Counted from the stretch's first letter, positions 44,701 through 55,929 are shown. The stretch is DNA of 64,000 nucleotides from Chlorops oryzae (GCA_020466095.1 CM035806.1:10751224-10815223), one strand, 5' to 3'. Notes: generated from the sequence alone by a model not told the origin. A program made the numbers and translations.

Positions 44701-46804
44701 GAAATTTTAGAAAATTTTTGATAAAATTAGAGAGAAAAATAGGCATGATAGAGAAGAACGAAAACCAATAGCGCTTTGATGTACTAAAAACTAAAAATTT
44801 GTACTTACAATTTGTGCATTTTTTTATTATTAAAAACTGTACTAAGAATTTGCACTAAAAATTTGCACTAAAAATTTGTACTAAAAATTTGTGCTAATTT
44901 TTTTCCCCCTTTTTTCTAAAAACTGTTACTAAAAACTTTGTGGATATTTTTACTAAAAACTGTACTAAAAGTTTGTACTAAAAATTTTGTACTAAAATTT
45001 GTACTAAAATTTGTACTAAAAATTTTCTAATTTTTTTCTTTTTTCTAAAAACTACTAAAAATTTGGGTTTTTTTTTACTAAAAACTGTACTAAAAATATT
45101 GTACAAAATTCTTTACTTTTTTTCATATTCCAGCAAAAAACGTTGCATAATTCTGAAGAATAATTGCCAATATTTCTATGAAACACTATTACTTTTGTGC
45201 GATACCAGCTTCGGATATCCAAAATCAATTGGCAACAACCATCGCGTCCCGGCAAATTACATTCACATCAATAATCGTTTCGATCGTATTATGGCCTATC
45301 ACAAGATCCGTGTCGCACGCGATCATTTAAAGTTTTTAGAGAGTAAAAGTGTCATCGTCTACGGTGCGCATCTGCGAACATTTGAGTTCATACAATTTTT
45401 GCTTGACCATGATATTCCGGCTGAATGGATAAAGCTTGTTATACCTTATCAAAAGGGTATGAATATTGCTCAAACGATATACAATCAGCCAGTCGCCGAT
45501 GAGCGCCTTGAGGTCATTTTACAAAAAATCGTTATCGATCTGGGTATTAAGATCTATGAGAATAATAACTTTTGTTCTTGGTCAATGCACTCAAAAGATG
45601 ATGGTAATATTCAGAGTACTAAATTTACGGATCCAAATGGTAATGCGTTAGTATTGGAAACTGATATATTTGTTAGCTTCTATGAAACGTTCATTGACTC
45701 GAAATTCGTTGAAGGTAAGAGAGAAAACACATGTGAAGTCTTTAACCGATGCGATGTTGCTTTTTTTTTTAGTGCTAAAAAAATCTGGGATCCGAATGAA
45801 TCAAAGAAATATTATTGTCGATGATAATTTCTGTACAAATGATCCATCGATATATGCGCTGGGTAATTTTATTGAGCATGATAAGCAACTGAATCATCAG
45901 TACAAGTTTGTAAGTTTCAAGGAAGCAGCCGAAAAGGTAAAAATAATTCAAAGGAAAATCTTAGTTCGAAAAAGAGCATTCTTATTATTTTTTTTTTTTA
46001 TTCAGCTCATCTACAAACTTGGTTTGTTCGAACGTCAGCTAAAAAAGCCTTTCGAGCAAAAGTTCTCGCAACCGCACTCGTGCGAACTTTCAGTGCCATT
46101 GGGATATCGCGTATTCAAAGTTACCGTACCCAAGCGATATATGGCCAATCATCTGGACAATGAACACACCTTCTCTATGGTAACTCACAATGGAACGTTT
46201 TGTCGTGTCCGTCTCAATCCTTCAAATATCGTCGAAGAAATCGTTTGCGTAACTCAAGAGGTAATGGTGAAATTAATAAGACGAATGAAATATCTCACAC
46301 ACATGCTCTCTCTCTCTCTCGCTCTCGCTGGGCCAAAAATTTGTGCAAACAGAAAATCCCATTGCAATTTTTGTTGCACTTTGTCGGCCGTCATGAATCG
46401 CTTCTGAACAACATGCGTACTCGCTATTGCAATGGACAGATCACCTCCTTGTTAGACTTCTTCCAAGAGCCTTGGACCGAATTGATTATGCACGAGAAAT
46501 TTAAGGATTTAATTGCGGAAAATCATAAAATTTTAATGCCTTGGGCTGAAAAATGCATGGATTTGGTGAGTGTAATTTAATCGAATGAATTCAAAAAAAA
46601 TTCAATTTATTTTTTTTATTTCTTCGCAAGAATATCCAACGAAATCAACGTCACATGCTCTTCAAGAATATTGCTCAAAAACAGAATCTTAGTAAAAAAT
46701 TGGAAGGTGCATTTCTCAAATTCATAACAGAAAATCGAAGAGACATACGAAAGCCTATTGCACTGCCCGGAGATTTTCCAACTTTTCAAAGTACCTCTAG
46801 ATAA
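35783..46804 (+). CDS. CFAP61: CFAP61, radial-spoke-associated axonemal protein
   Basis: Protein of the calmodulin- and spoke-associated complex at the radial spoke base in 9+2 axonemes, needed for sperm flagella in mammals. Exons: 35783-36057, 36123-36313, 37520-37667, 37767-37902, 37976-38121, 39973-40086, 40272-40387, 40461-40765, 40950-41296, 41979-42168, 43910-44202, 44270-44509, 45134-45714, 45773-45936, 46006-46260, 46353-46565, 46631-46804. They sum to 3888 nt (1295 aa) with every phase matching; human CFAP61 is about 1237 aa. Colinear landmarks: PEDNDDIIEVID with GDYFIAQEL (acetyltransferase-like half), FALQLFGMQL, VGFVIL, a Rossmann-like segment near residue 731 (LVIIGLSPICKAFL), a second near 907 (VIVYGAHLRTFEFIQFL) and FVGRHESLLNNMRTRYC. 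The GxGxxG nucleotide motif is degenerate, as in other CFAP61 proteins. The exon 9 donor appears to be GC (41297). Intron 2 holds a MITE and a CpG-rich 20-bp array; intron 12 holds a 13-bp array. No clear TATA box. Confidence 0.94.
36393..36833 (+). mobile_element. MITE with tRNA-Met-like core, copy C, in CFAP61 intron 2
   Basis: Matches copy B (reversed) over most of its length: TCTCCTGCATGACA, GATGACATATAGGTGACAG, TTTAAATAAGGTTTTAGCG, then AGTGGCGCAGAGGACGAG, CTCATAATCC and GCGGTTTGATCC, ending near TGCTAGGAGTCACCAGTGAC. The outer CCCAGC ends are eroded. It provides the empty site showing where the 2274-3382 element entered copy A. Its orientation is the same as CFAP61 transcription. Confidence 0.7.
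36955..37128 (+). repeat. CpG-rich 20-bp tandem array in CFAP61 intron 2
   Basis: The unit is TGTCGCGTCCGTAACCATTA (20 bp), with seven or eight copies. The order is two units, a variant plus a 13-bp spacer (ATAAAGAGAAAAA-like), one unit, a variant plus the same spacer, then two more units, so there is a higher-order period. Its CG content stands out sharply from the AT-rich intron. It lies 120 bp downstream of MITE copy C. Confidence 0.85.
44775..45110 (+). repeat. Degenerate 13-bp tandem repeat in CFAP61 intron 12
   Basis: Variants of GTACTAAAAATTT (13 bp) fill the second half of the intron, nearly up to the acceptor at 45133. The best-preserved units are at about 44850-44890. AT-only and without coding potential; the splice acceptor TTCCAG remains intact. 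Confidence 0.8.
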
Positions 46805-47145
46805 GAAATATGAAAAAATTTCGGAGTTTCCCTTTTGTTTTAATTTATCATTTTTGTTTATTGTTGCTTTGTTTTGTAATGATTGAATTCATTATAAATT
46901 TGTCCGAGAATTTCACTTAAAATTTCTATGAAAAGAAATATAAAGAAAATTCGGAGTTCACATCTCTTCATAGAAATATTCTTTATCATTTTTGTTTTAT
47001 TTGTTGACAGTGTTTTTGTATGATTTAATTCATAACAGAAAATTTGTACGACGCAGAAGCACTTATTGCACTTGCCGGGAATTTTCTCATGTACCAAAGA
47101 ACCCAGAGAATGAAATATTGAAAATCAATTTACGAGAGGCAATTT
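46719..47145 (+). repeat. Degenerate duplication of the CFAP61 last exon and 3' UTR
   Basis: 46719-46815 (end of the last CFAP61 exon, from TTCATAACAGAAAAT through TATTGCACTGCCCGG to the stop) recurs diverged at 47027-47125 (TTCATAACAGAAAATTTG ... TATTGCACTTGCCGGG), 308 bp downstream. The following 3' sequence (AAGAAATATGAAAA, TTCGGAGTT, TATCATTTTTGTTTA) recurs at about 46930-47005. A further piece (ATTGAAAATC ... GAGAGGCAATTTC) occurs at about 47118 and again at 47311. The duplicated exon is out of frame and not part of CFAP61. Confidence 0.7.
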
Positions 47146-47328
47146 CTATCTGTTTTGTTCTTTGTTTTATTTTTTGAATGTGTCATTATTGTAGTATATG
47201 TTATGATTGTGAATTTCGCATTATTTACGAATTTGACACGTTCATTTTGGTCCAAACGATTGCACTTAAAGTATCATGTACAGCGAAACTAAAAATGAAA
47301 TGAAATTCCATTGAAAATCGAATTTACA

Positions 47329-47592
47329 ATGAGAGGCAATTTCTTGCTTTGCTTTTTGGCTTCTTCAACGTTGTTCCAATTTTTGACAGTCGTCGACCAT
47401 CTGATACGGTTATATGGTATCGAAACTATCGCCAAACGCTTTGAACGAATTGTTAAGTGCACTGTTCATTTTGCGCTCCAAGAATGTGCCGGGGGCATTC
47501 TTGAAGTATGCCATTACTGCGCAGACAGCAATAAAGAAATATTCTTCATAGATTGCAAATCAAATATTATGAAGAGGAACGAGATTGTCTAA
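47329..47592 (+). CDS. Possible small secreted Cys-containing protein (87 aa)
   Basis: Unrecognised. From the ATG at 47329 (MRGNFLL) the ORF encodes a hydrophobic N-terminus (FLLCFLASSTLFQFL) that would serve as a signal peptide, then about 65 residues with five cysteines (VKC, EC, VCHYC, DC) and a basic C-terminus. Size and layout resemble seminal-fluid or venom-like small secreted proteins, but no family is evident. The first codons overlap a sequence duplicated from downstream of CFAP61 (GAGAGGCAATTTC), so the ORF could be young. There is no TATA box or clear polyadenylation signal. It may be a chance ORF. Confidence 0.3.
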   Translation: MRGNFLLCFLASSTLFQFLTVVDHLIRLYGIETIAKRFERIVKCTVHFALQECAGGILEVCHYCADSNKEIFFIDCKSNIMKRNEIV

Positions 47593-47599
47593 ATAGTTG

Positions 47600-48430
47600 C
47601 AATTGATTTGCAACGTTGGTTGGATCGTTTTTGAATTGCCTGAGGCCAATTTTGCACAATTTAATATGAAGTATCGCCATCTGAACTTTCGCGTCAAAAA
47701 ACAGAATCGAGTTGCTTAATTCAAACCTTTACATCACTCGCGGACTACAAGTTAAAACCAGGGAGTTGCATCGTATGCTGAAATGTCATGTTCAGCGATC
47801 GAATTTATAAGAATAATTATTTTTTATCTTCATTCGATATACACTTTGTCAAACTTAAAATCATTTAAATTTTGAAAGGAAAGAAGATTGAAGAATTTTC
47901 AAAAAAAAATTTAAATTAAAATTTATCTGATTGCGTTTGAATGATTTCGATTATACCGTTTTGACGGTATGTTCCAAATCAACCTGTCTTTTGACAAAAT
48001 AATCTTAAGTGACAGAAATCAGTAGAAACCATTGCAATACAACTAAAGATCATATTGTAGATCTAAAAAAAAATAAATCACAAATTGGGCAATCATACAA
48101 AAACAATCATAGTCTCAATAATATCAGTTAATCAATCGTGTAGCATGAATCTTTATCTATTTCTTGTCTGATTTCTTGACACTAAATACTTGTTCGCTAA
48201 TCTAGGAATAAAAATTTTTCATAGATAGCAAAATAAAATATTGAACGATTAACGAGATGTAGCCATAAATGAGTTCGCAACTTAATTCTCGGCCACACGT
48301 GTTGAGATCGATTTTAAATCAATCTGTAGGACTTTTTGAAATTTGAAATAATTTTGAAAATGTAGCCATCTTTGTCGAGCAAAAACGAGTAATTTTTGCG
48401 TTGCTTCAAACTTTCAAAACGCATTTATCT
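47600..48430. other. Gene-free stretch
   Basis: AT-rich sequence between the small ORF and an inverted repeat. I see no exon that could complete the secreted-protein gene at 49.5 kb, and no RNA gene. Confidence 0.5.
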
Positions 48431-48434
48431 CGAA

Positions 48435-48780
48435 ACCACTTGTTTTGAGCTGGCGGCCACGATTTCTCCAGTTCAACTGGACAGATTTTAATGAAACAAA
48501 GTAGATTCGGCTCAGAATTGTCACCATTATGGCCGGAATCTCAGTCATAATTTTAAAAAAATTTTTTAATATTTTTTTTTTACACTGAACTACAAAAGTA
48601 TATACCCGAAATCGATGGGTAATTTTTCAATGGCCGCTATTTTGTGAAAATAAAAAATCACAAAATTATTTTCGAGGGTTCGGCCATAATGACATCCATA
48701 CTGATTATAAACCCGTTTTTCTTTTTTATATCAGACAACTTGGAGACGAGAAATCGAGGCCGCCAGCACTACACATTTCT
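48435..48780. mobile_element. Foldback/MITE-like inverted repeat, about 345 bp
   Basis: The left segment GAGCTGGCGGCCACGATTTCTC (about 48449-48470) is matched in inverse complement at the right, where the strand reads GAGAAATCGAGGCCGCCAGC (about 48745-48765). The matched ends are 20-25 bp with few mismatches. The loop has a TACACTGAACTACAAAAGTA motif and no ORF. Confidence 0.55.
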
Positions 48781-49363
48781 CTTGAAGTCTCTAATTTGGC
48801 GGCCGAGAACTTTTTGAACCGCCCTCACATAAAAAAAAGTTTCTCTTTACTAATTTTCATTAATTCTGAACACAATAAAGGAATTGAAAAAGCTTTTTTC
48901 GTTTTCTCTCAGGAAGTTGTTTTTGAAATGGTCAAAAAGAAAATCCTCGTGAAGGAGACAATGCGATTGTCGAGCGCAGAGCCCGTTATAAACACAACAA
49001 AAAATCTCAAAAAATTATTTTAAGTGAAAGTCAAATTGTGTCTATCGAATCTGTACAGAAGTCAAATCTCGAATTTATATTGATTAAATATGAAATTTGG
49101 GACCATAGGAAGAGAAGAGGAATATATCCCAACCCGTTAGCGTTGTTGGAAAAGCAACCCTGACTTCTCTACTTATCTATGTACATGTCTTATCTTATGT
49201 TCCTTGTCTTTTTGATATTTTTTGTTGGTCTGTAGGTCACAATAGATGGTCGAGTTACTTTTAAGCTAAGCACAAATCATCGATAGTTCAAAAGCAAGAA
49301 CAAGTTTTCGTCTTAAGTCTTTTGTTTTCAGATGAAATTTTTTTTTTTTTTTCTTCAACTTAC

Positions 49364-49545
49364 CACCAATTGCGGCGGTCTTTGGCAGTCAATTTCGACT
49401 GCTACGGTTACACTCTGCAAAGAAAATAACAATCATTAGAATAAAGATTTTTCTCACTATTGAATGTGTATAAATTTCAACTCACATGACAAAAAATACT
49501 TGCAAACGCGAAGGATAACAAAATTTTGATGAGAATGATGGACAT
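49364..49545 (-). CDS. First two coding exons of a secreted protein (incomplete)
   Basis: Minus strand. Exon 1 is 49545-49486 (20 codons from ATG): a signal peptide with core IILIKILLSFAFASIF, ending in Cys-His. Intron 49485-49415 has consensus GTGAGT and TTTGCAG. Exon 2 is 49414-49364 (SVTVAVEIDCQRPPQLV) followed by GTAAGT. Both junctions are phase 0. The segment DCQRPPQLV resembles the start of a Kunitz/BPTI domain (Cys-x-x-Pro-Pro), a protease-inhibitor fold, but this rests on a few residues. I could not find downstream exons with the expected Tyr- and Gly-Gly-Cys-rich segment between 49360 and 46805, so the gene is either truncated or its remaining exons are not recognisable. The TATA box at 49667-49661 supports a real promoter. 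Confidence 0.55.
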
Positions 49546-49660
49546 TTTGTTTTTTTTTTTTTTTTTGTGAACTCTTTTCTATTTGTAGATCGCAATTTAA
49601 GATAATTTTTTGTTTATTTTTTTTCGTGGTATGGGAGGAATATCACTTGCAATTATATGC

Positions 49661-49667
49661 TTTTATA
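49661..49667 (-). promoter_or_regulatory. TATA box of the partial secreted-protein gene
   Basis: TATAAAA on the minus strand, about 116 nt upstream of the ATG at 49545. A start site about 30 nt downstream (near 49633) would give a 5' UTR of roughly 85-90 nt. Spacing and orientation fit the two exons at 49.4-49.5 kb. Confidence 0.5.
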
Positions 49668-49699
49668 CTGTCGATTATTTCCCTCAGCGAGAAAGAGAG

Positions 49700-50074
49700 A
49701 GTAATTAGCTCAAACTGTTTGCCGAAAAATGGGTTTTTTTTTTTTTGATGTTCGAAATTTTCAATTTTTACTATGAACGAGGAATTTTTTAAGGACCGCG
49801 GTATATCAACGTTCACGTTAATTAATAAAAATGCGAATGATGAATGATTCTGCTAGTGCATGGAAATTTATACTCGAAGTCTGTCGAAGTTTGAATAGTC
49901 AATGAGTGGAAAATCATTGTCATTGGAGTCGGGGGAAAATTTCCGTCTACACTTAATTGTCAACAAAGCCACAAGATTTTCAATGCGGCAGCAACGTCAA
50001 AGTTTTTAATTGCTCCAACCACGCATGACCAGCGCACAGAAGAGATAGAAAAGATAGAGAGTGAAAGAGAGAGT

Positions 50075-50105
<31 letters not shown>

Positions 50106-51187
50106 CTGCGCTGATGATGTGGACAATGGCATGGGCATTGCTCCGCCATGTAACACACGAGTTGGATGTCGAGTTGAATAGAGGTTTCCCAAAATTATGA
50201 AGCGTCGATCATCATCTAAGCGAACGTCCATCAAGCGCGAAGGTTTTTTGCTTATGCTGTCCTCAGTGTTTATGGGATTTTTCAAGTTTTTCACGATTCA
50301 TTTTTCATGCATTGATTTTTTTTAATTTATTTATTTTTTTTTTTTATTATATTTTTTTCCATTTGTGATCATGTTCTCGGAGCTTGTGTTTTGGTTTGAT
50401 TGTTTTTGAAGCTGCAATTATTTGCATTTCGTTGAATGTTGATCTAAATCTTCGAAACATCGAACTTTTTCAATGCCAACATAAATGGCAAATTGAAGGA
50501 GTCCATTGGACCGAGGGAAGGTTTTTTTTTTTTGTTGAAAAAAAAGGAACGATTTTAGAACGAATAAAAAAAATTTCTGATTTCATCAAGCTTGAAAAAT
50601 GGGTCAAATGATTTAACGCGACTAATCATCTCTTTTGGGCGTAACTAAGTGGAAGGTGAAATCGAATGGGAATTTCCAAAGAAGATAAAAAAAAAAAAAT
50701 TAAAAAAAAAGATTGAAGAGGAAATGAAAAAAATTATTCGTTTGTAGGTCGTTGTAGGTGGATGTAGGTCAATCATCTTTGTTTCACGCATTTATAAAAG
50801 AAATTTTTCCGATGCGATTAGAAATCACAATCATTTATCATAATGATAATTTTCATGTACTTTTAGGTTCATATAATATGCATGGAAGACTTTTGTCTTA
50901 ATCAATGTTCCTAGCATGAACGCAGTTTGTAGGAGGGAGGGGAGCGGGGAGAGCAATTCCCGATCAGCCGGTCGGTTAAAAGATGCACTACATTTTTGAA
51001 AATAGAGGCCGTGCAGTCAGCATCCTATGAAAGCTCAGTTGGTAGCGCACTTTTTAGCCGACTTTTACTCAACAGTTGGACAACAGTTGAGTCTGCTGAA
51101 TGCACCCAATGTGTCTTATGCCCAACGCTCCCAATGGAATTCAACGAGATATTTAATTTTCTCATCTTATTTTCAAAAAATTTATTA
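49700..51187. other. Gene-free stretch with (GA)n and a tRNA-like fragment
   Basis: (GA)n lies at about 50062-50106. At 51031-51050 the sequence AAGCTCAGTTGGTAGCGCAC matches a tRNA D arm/A box very well, but no T arm follows at a usable distance, so it is only a 5' tRNA fragment or part of an old SINE. No gene is supported. Confidence 0.5.
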
Positions 51188-51607
51188 CACATATGGTGTA
51201 CCAAATTAAAGGAAATCGATCCAGCATTTTGAATAAAATAAAAAATTTAGGTGTTAATAGGACCTTTTTCATACCAAAATGGCTCTCAAAGTCAAAAAAT
51301 TTTTAAAAAATTTTAAAATTTTGACTTTGAAGGCTCAAATACCCTTGAAGCTGCAATAAAGTATAAGTTTATTTTATACGCCTAGAAAGGTCTGACAATT
51401 CTATGTCGAACTGCATTAAAATTTGCATCTTGGATTCAAACGTTGAGGCGTGAAAATTTTTTTTTCTGAAACCACTGCAAATTTCTTTCTTTCCCTTATA
51501 CCTACTCAGGGGTGCATTTTGGACCCCCCTGCCATACGATTTTTTGTTAGTTCTGACCCCCTCTATCAGCTCCCGACTGGTTGACCTTCACAAACGGAAC
51601 ACCCTGT
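51188..51607 (-). mobile_element. Element with GGAACACCCTGT end (5'-truncated copy)
   Basis: Matches the innermost element of the 59 kb nest (59773-60200) in inverse orientation: GTACCAAATTAAAGG, AATCGATCCAGCATTTTGAA, ATTTAGGTGTTAAT and CATACCAAAATGGCT at one end, AACGGAACACCCTGT at the other. The inverted terminus expected at 51188 is missing, so this copy is truncated or eroded. No transposase ORF. Confidence 0.65.
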
Positions 51608-53794
51608 ATATGAATATAAATTTATGTTATGAATGTATTGGACCTCTTTTTGTCTAACCCTCAGAACGCAGTTTAGTAAAGAAAGTTAATAAAATTTTAC
51701 ATCATGAAACGTCTGTTTTGAAAACTTTTAATTTTTTTTGCCCCTAAAGGCCAATATGCGTTGCCAAACATATTAGTGGCATTCAAACAGCTTTGGAAAT
51801 TGAAGTGTGCAAATTTTGCACCAGAAAATTTTGCCCTTTTGTACGAACGACCCTGCAAAGAACGAGTGCAAAACTTGTCCGATAACATGGCGTAAATTTT
51901 GCCCATCAAAATCGATGTGCAATATTTGCCCGGCCGCGGAATTTTTATTCCATACAAACAAATTTGCACAAACGCAAAATTTGCAGACCTGCTTGAATCC
52001 CACTATTATTTTAATTTTCAATATCGCAATTTCATTGGTATAGAACTTTATGTTATATGTAGGTCATTAAATTGTTATTTTTGAAAATCGAGTCTACAAA
52101 TCGTCATTGAAATTACTGTTTCCTGGTCCCAACTGTTGCCCTCTGACTCGAGGACTTCCAATCCGGTCTATAATTTTCTGTTATTCCCGTAAGCGCAATT
52201 TTTTTATAAAACTTTTTCCTTCAAATATTTGGAAAACTTTTTCAAAATTCTTTTATTTTTTTATTTAATTTTAATGAAAGAAATTTGGAACCGGGATAAT
52301 TTTTTTTTTTTGTTCAATACAAGAGCCTATTTTTAAAGGGGAATCCATGGTTTTAAACCAAATTTAGGCATCCAGTTCTCGAACCACTTTTGGCTATTTT
52401 ATGCTAGAAATATTGTCCAAGTCAGCTATTTAGCATGTGAAAACCCGCTACTTCTGAGAGCCTTTACAAAAAGTAGTCGAGTCCGATTACTTTTGATGTT
52501 TCGCATCACTATTTTGTTTTGCTTTTCGCGAGAACAGCTGTTTACGGATTTTTTCAAATAAATTGCCGCCTCATTTAATATTCATGGTTCAAGACACTCT
52601 GCACGGTCTCTGTGGATTTGTTTGTCTCCGAGGGGAAGATTCACCGAAAAAATCTTGTCTGCATTGACGTTTCGCGAAAAAAACACTCATGGTTCGTGTC
52701 TAATGTTAAACGTTCACCGTTCTTTTGATACCAGTTTTATAGCTTTTTTCTGCTAGAAATAGTGGTCTTTAGTTAACCGTTAACACAATATGACAAACGA
52801 TTATAGTTGGCTCAGTGGTTCCGCAACTGCGGGCAAAAACGTTCTGTTGTGATATAAATCAGTACCCAGTCTTGACCCATTTACAGCCGATGTACCCTCT
52901 CAGGTTCACACGAATGTTTATAATAAAAAATAAACCGAATTTTTTTCTTGTTTTCTCGATAGGTTCCCATATTAAGAAGGGTGCAAAAATGAATGGCAAG
53001 ATAGGGGCTGTCAAGAATGGCATCACCAAAACAAAGGCTGTGAATCACTGTGCCAGCAGATGTACTCGAGTACACGTACTCCAAAAATTCCACATCACTG
53101 CTTTGTTTTGTTTTTTAGTCAACAGATGTTTGCAACACGAGAATTTTCCGTTTGTTACTTTCATACAAAATGGCTTAAATTCGCGCTTTCTACAATCTTA
53201 ATTTGCATGTAAGTAAGAAAACATAATTGTGCAGATCAGTTCTTTTGGATAGAGGGATGTTAAATATTGTTGCGGGAATTACAAATTATTTGTTGTTCTC
53301 GAAGAATGCAAAGGATTCGATTGAACGATTCCAGAACAGTTTCATATGTTTGCCAGATAGGTATTCAGTATTTGAAAAAAAGGCGCCAGCATCTGGCGAT
53401 CGAAAGGAGTAACCGATTAAGTGGATTTATTGCCAATCGCAAAACGTCTCCATTTCGAACTCCTATGAAATTTTTTTATGCTTGAATAAGCGAGGTCCTT
53501 TTACTTTTATCAAGGGCGGGCTATTTTCTATTTGGATATGATGGACTTTCTGTTCGTTGTGTCAATTTTGTGATCCTTCTTAGGGATCATTTACGGTAAT
53601 TTTGATTTTTGTTTCTTAAAATGATATAATTAATAATTCGCTTATAAGTTTTTATATAAAAAACATAATTATTATTTACATACATACTTATGTATGTATG
53701 TCACGAGTCTCCTAACATGGAATGGCTCGTTAGGCAAAAGGATGAAATAAAAGATTAATTTCTTTAATCCAATATTGCAAATTATTGACTTGAA
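51608..53794. other. Gene-free stretch
   Basis: At about 52806-52870 a tRNA-like A box (TTGGCTCAGTGGTTCCGCAA) is followed by a weak B-box-like GTTCTGTTGTGAT, possibly another degraded tRNA-derived SINE. ORFs at 52815-53201 and 53227-53485 have no recognisable domain or splice partners. No call is made. Confidence 0.45.
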
Positions 53795-53849
53795 TAGTGA
53801 GAGAGAGAGTAGAGAGAGAGTGTTTCAGAGAGAGAGAGAGAGGTGATTC

Positions 53850-53900
<51 letters not shown>

Positions 53901-54003
53901 TGATCAGAGAGAGAGAGAGAGGAGAGAGAGAGGTCAGAGAGAAGAGGAGAGAGAGAAGAGAGAGATAGAGAGATAGAGAGAGAAGAGAGAGAGAGAGTGA
54001 TTC

Positions 54004-54041
<38 letters not shown>

Positions 54042-54430
54042 AGAGATAGAGGAGAGAGAGAGAGAGAGAGATAAGGAGAGAAGGAGAGAAGAGAGAAGAG
54101 GAGAGAAGAGAAGAGGGAGAGGAGAGGAGAGAGAGGAGAGAGAAAGGGAGAGAAGAAGAGTAAGAGAGAGAGGAGGTAAGAGAGAAAAGGAGAGAGAGGA
54201 AGAGAAGTGAGAGAAGAGAGAGAGAGAGAGTAGAAGAGAGAGAGAGAGAGAAGGTAAGAGAGAGTGTAAGAGAGAAAAGAGAGAGTTAAGAAAGAGAGAG
54301 GAGTGAAGAGAGAGAGAGAAGAGGAAGACAATACGAGAGAGAAGAAAGGTTAAGATGAGAGAAGAGATGAGAAGAAAGTTGAGAGAGAAGAGAGAGAAGG
54401 GTTTAAGAGAAAGAAGAGATGAAAGATAAA
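53795..54430 (+). repeat. (AG)n-rich purine tract, about 630 bp
   Basis: Imperfect AG repeats with frequent GAAGAG, GGAGA and GTGATTCAGA interruptions. Unlike the tracts at 5.8 and 21 kb it has no regular 10-bp period. Ser/Leu ORFs on the minus strand are artefacts of the repeat. Confidence 0.9.
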
Positions 54431-55768
54431 AAATAAATTCAAATGAAGAGTGAACGATAAAATTTAGATTCCGATTTGAGATTAGTTAGGAAAATGACGA
54501 TAGAAACAAAAAATTCTTTAAATTCAAATTATCCAGAAGGTAAAAAATTTTAATTCCGATTTAGCATTTGATTTCGTTCATCCAGCGATTTAAATCGAAT
54601 GACGCCTTTCAATAAACTTCTTTCAATGTTAAATTCACATTTCGAAGGAAATAAATGACTTTATACATTCCGTTCTGTCACACATATCCCATCGTTCATC
54701 GGCAGCATAATTCAAACGAAGAACAAACGAACTCCAAATTCAAGAAACTTTAGGTTAAAGCAAATTTGACATGTCCATTAGGCAACATGAACGACTGTCG
54801 AACTAAAGCTATCGCATTCCGTCTGCAGTAGACAATAATCTCATCAATCGATTGGCATAGAATTTTTTAATGTGGCACGAAATGATGCACTTTAAAAACA
54901 AAAAAAAAAAATTCAAGAGAAAAATATAAGGATTAAAGCGAATATATGAACTGTCCCTACTGTGCCCATAAGCGATCAAATCGAAGAAAGCTATCAACAT
55001 CGTCGAGTGAAATAATCTCACAAACAATTTCATAAATTTTTTTAAATGTGGCACGAGAAATGATGGCCACCGCTTTTAGGGAATAATAGACAAGAAACGA
55101 GAGAAATGGTCCAAGGCAAATGGAACTGCTGCCACCGTCGCCGTCGCCGCCGCGGCTGATGCGGCGGCCGCTCATAACAGCAAGGAGACGAGACGGCAAT
55201 CTTCAATCTTGAGGCGGATAGCAATTTTGTGGTTGTGGCCAGGCTCATTATTATTGTTTAGCAGTTCTATCGTTGTTGGGACCACAAAGCAGCTTTGAGG
55301 AAGAAAATTGTGAAAATCGCGAAGAAATGAGAAAAATCCATAAGATAAATAATGCAGATCTCACGCACATTAAGCTGGACTCGCATCGCAGGCTAGCGAC
55401 GCTTATGGAGAAGCCCAAAAAAAAAAAAAGAAGAAAATTTCGAAAATTCGCAATGCAAGATGGAAGATGGAAGATCTTTAGCCGTGTGTATAATGAGCGC
55501 CATGAAAAACGATGATAATAACCAAACTTGGTCTGCGGATTTGTTGGAGAACCTAACGCTGAACAAATTCCATAGAAGAAATAACTGTGGAAGGTGTGTT
55601 GAGTAGGAGTTTTCGTATCAGTTCCCGTGAACGCTATTCATTTCAAGTGGATTTGCCGGTTATGCCTTTAATCGAAATCTCGTTTGCTTTAATAATAACA
55701 ATAATAATAAAGAGAAATGTATATACTTATATATATATTTGTATGTATATGATGTGTGTGTGTATATA
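54431..55768. other. Gene-free stretch with a CCG-rich patch
   Basis: A GC-rich CCGTCGCC/GCCGCGGC patch at about 55133-55172 stands out from the AT-rich surroundings. No exon is identified on either strand. Confidence 0.5.
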
Positions 55769-55929
55769 CAGGAAAACCTCCTATATGTGGAGACTCGCTT
55801 TTAGAGGTTCGTTTGTTTTCCTCCTCGTAATTCGAACGTTTTTTGTGAGTTTCTACGAAAGGGAGACGATTTTTGTGGCAGTTCACGATTTTGAAATTTT
55901 GTGTTCTCAAAGATAGCGAGGTTTCACTG
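55769..55929. mobile_element. Tc1/mariner-type MITE, 161 bp, TA target site
   Basis: The sequence is TA|CAGGAAAACCTCCTATATG at the left and, reverse complemented from the right, TA|CAGTGAAACCTCGCTATC. Short CAG-starting inverted ends flanked by TA are typical of Tc1/mariner (pogo-like) MITEs. No ORF of transposase type. Confidence 0.65.

Noticed and set aside
46992..47177. Additional CFAP61 exon downstream of 46804
   Set aside because: The similarity to the last exon is a diverged, out-of-frame duplicate after an in-frame stop.
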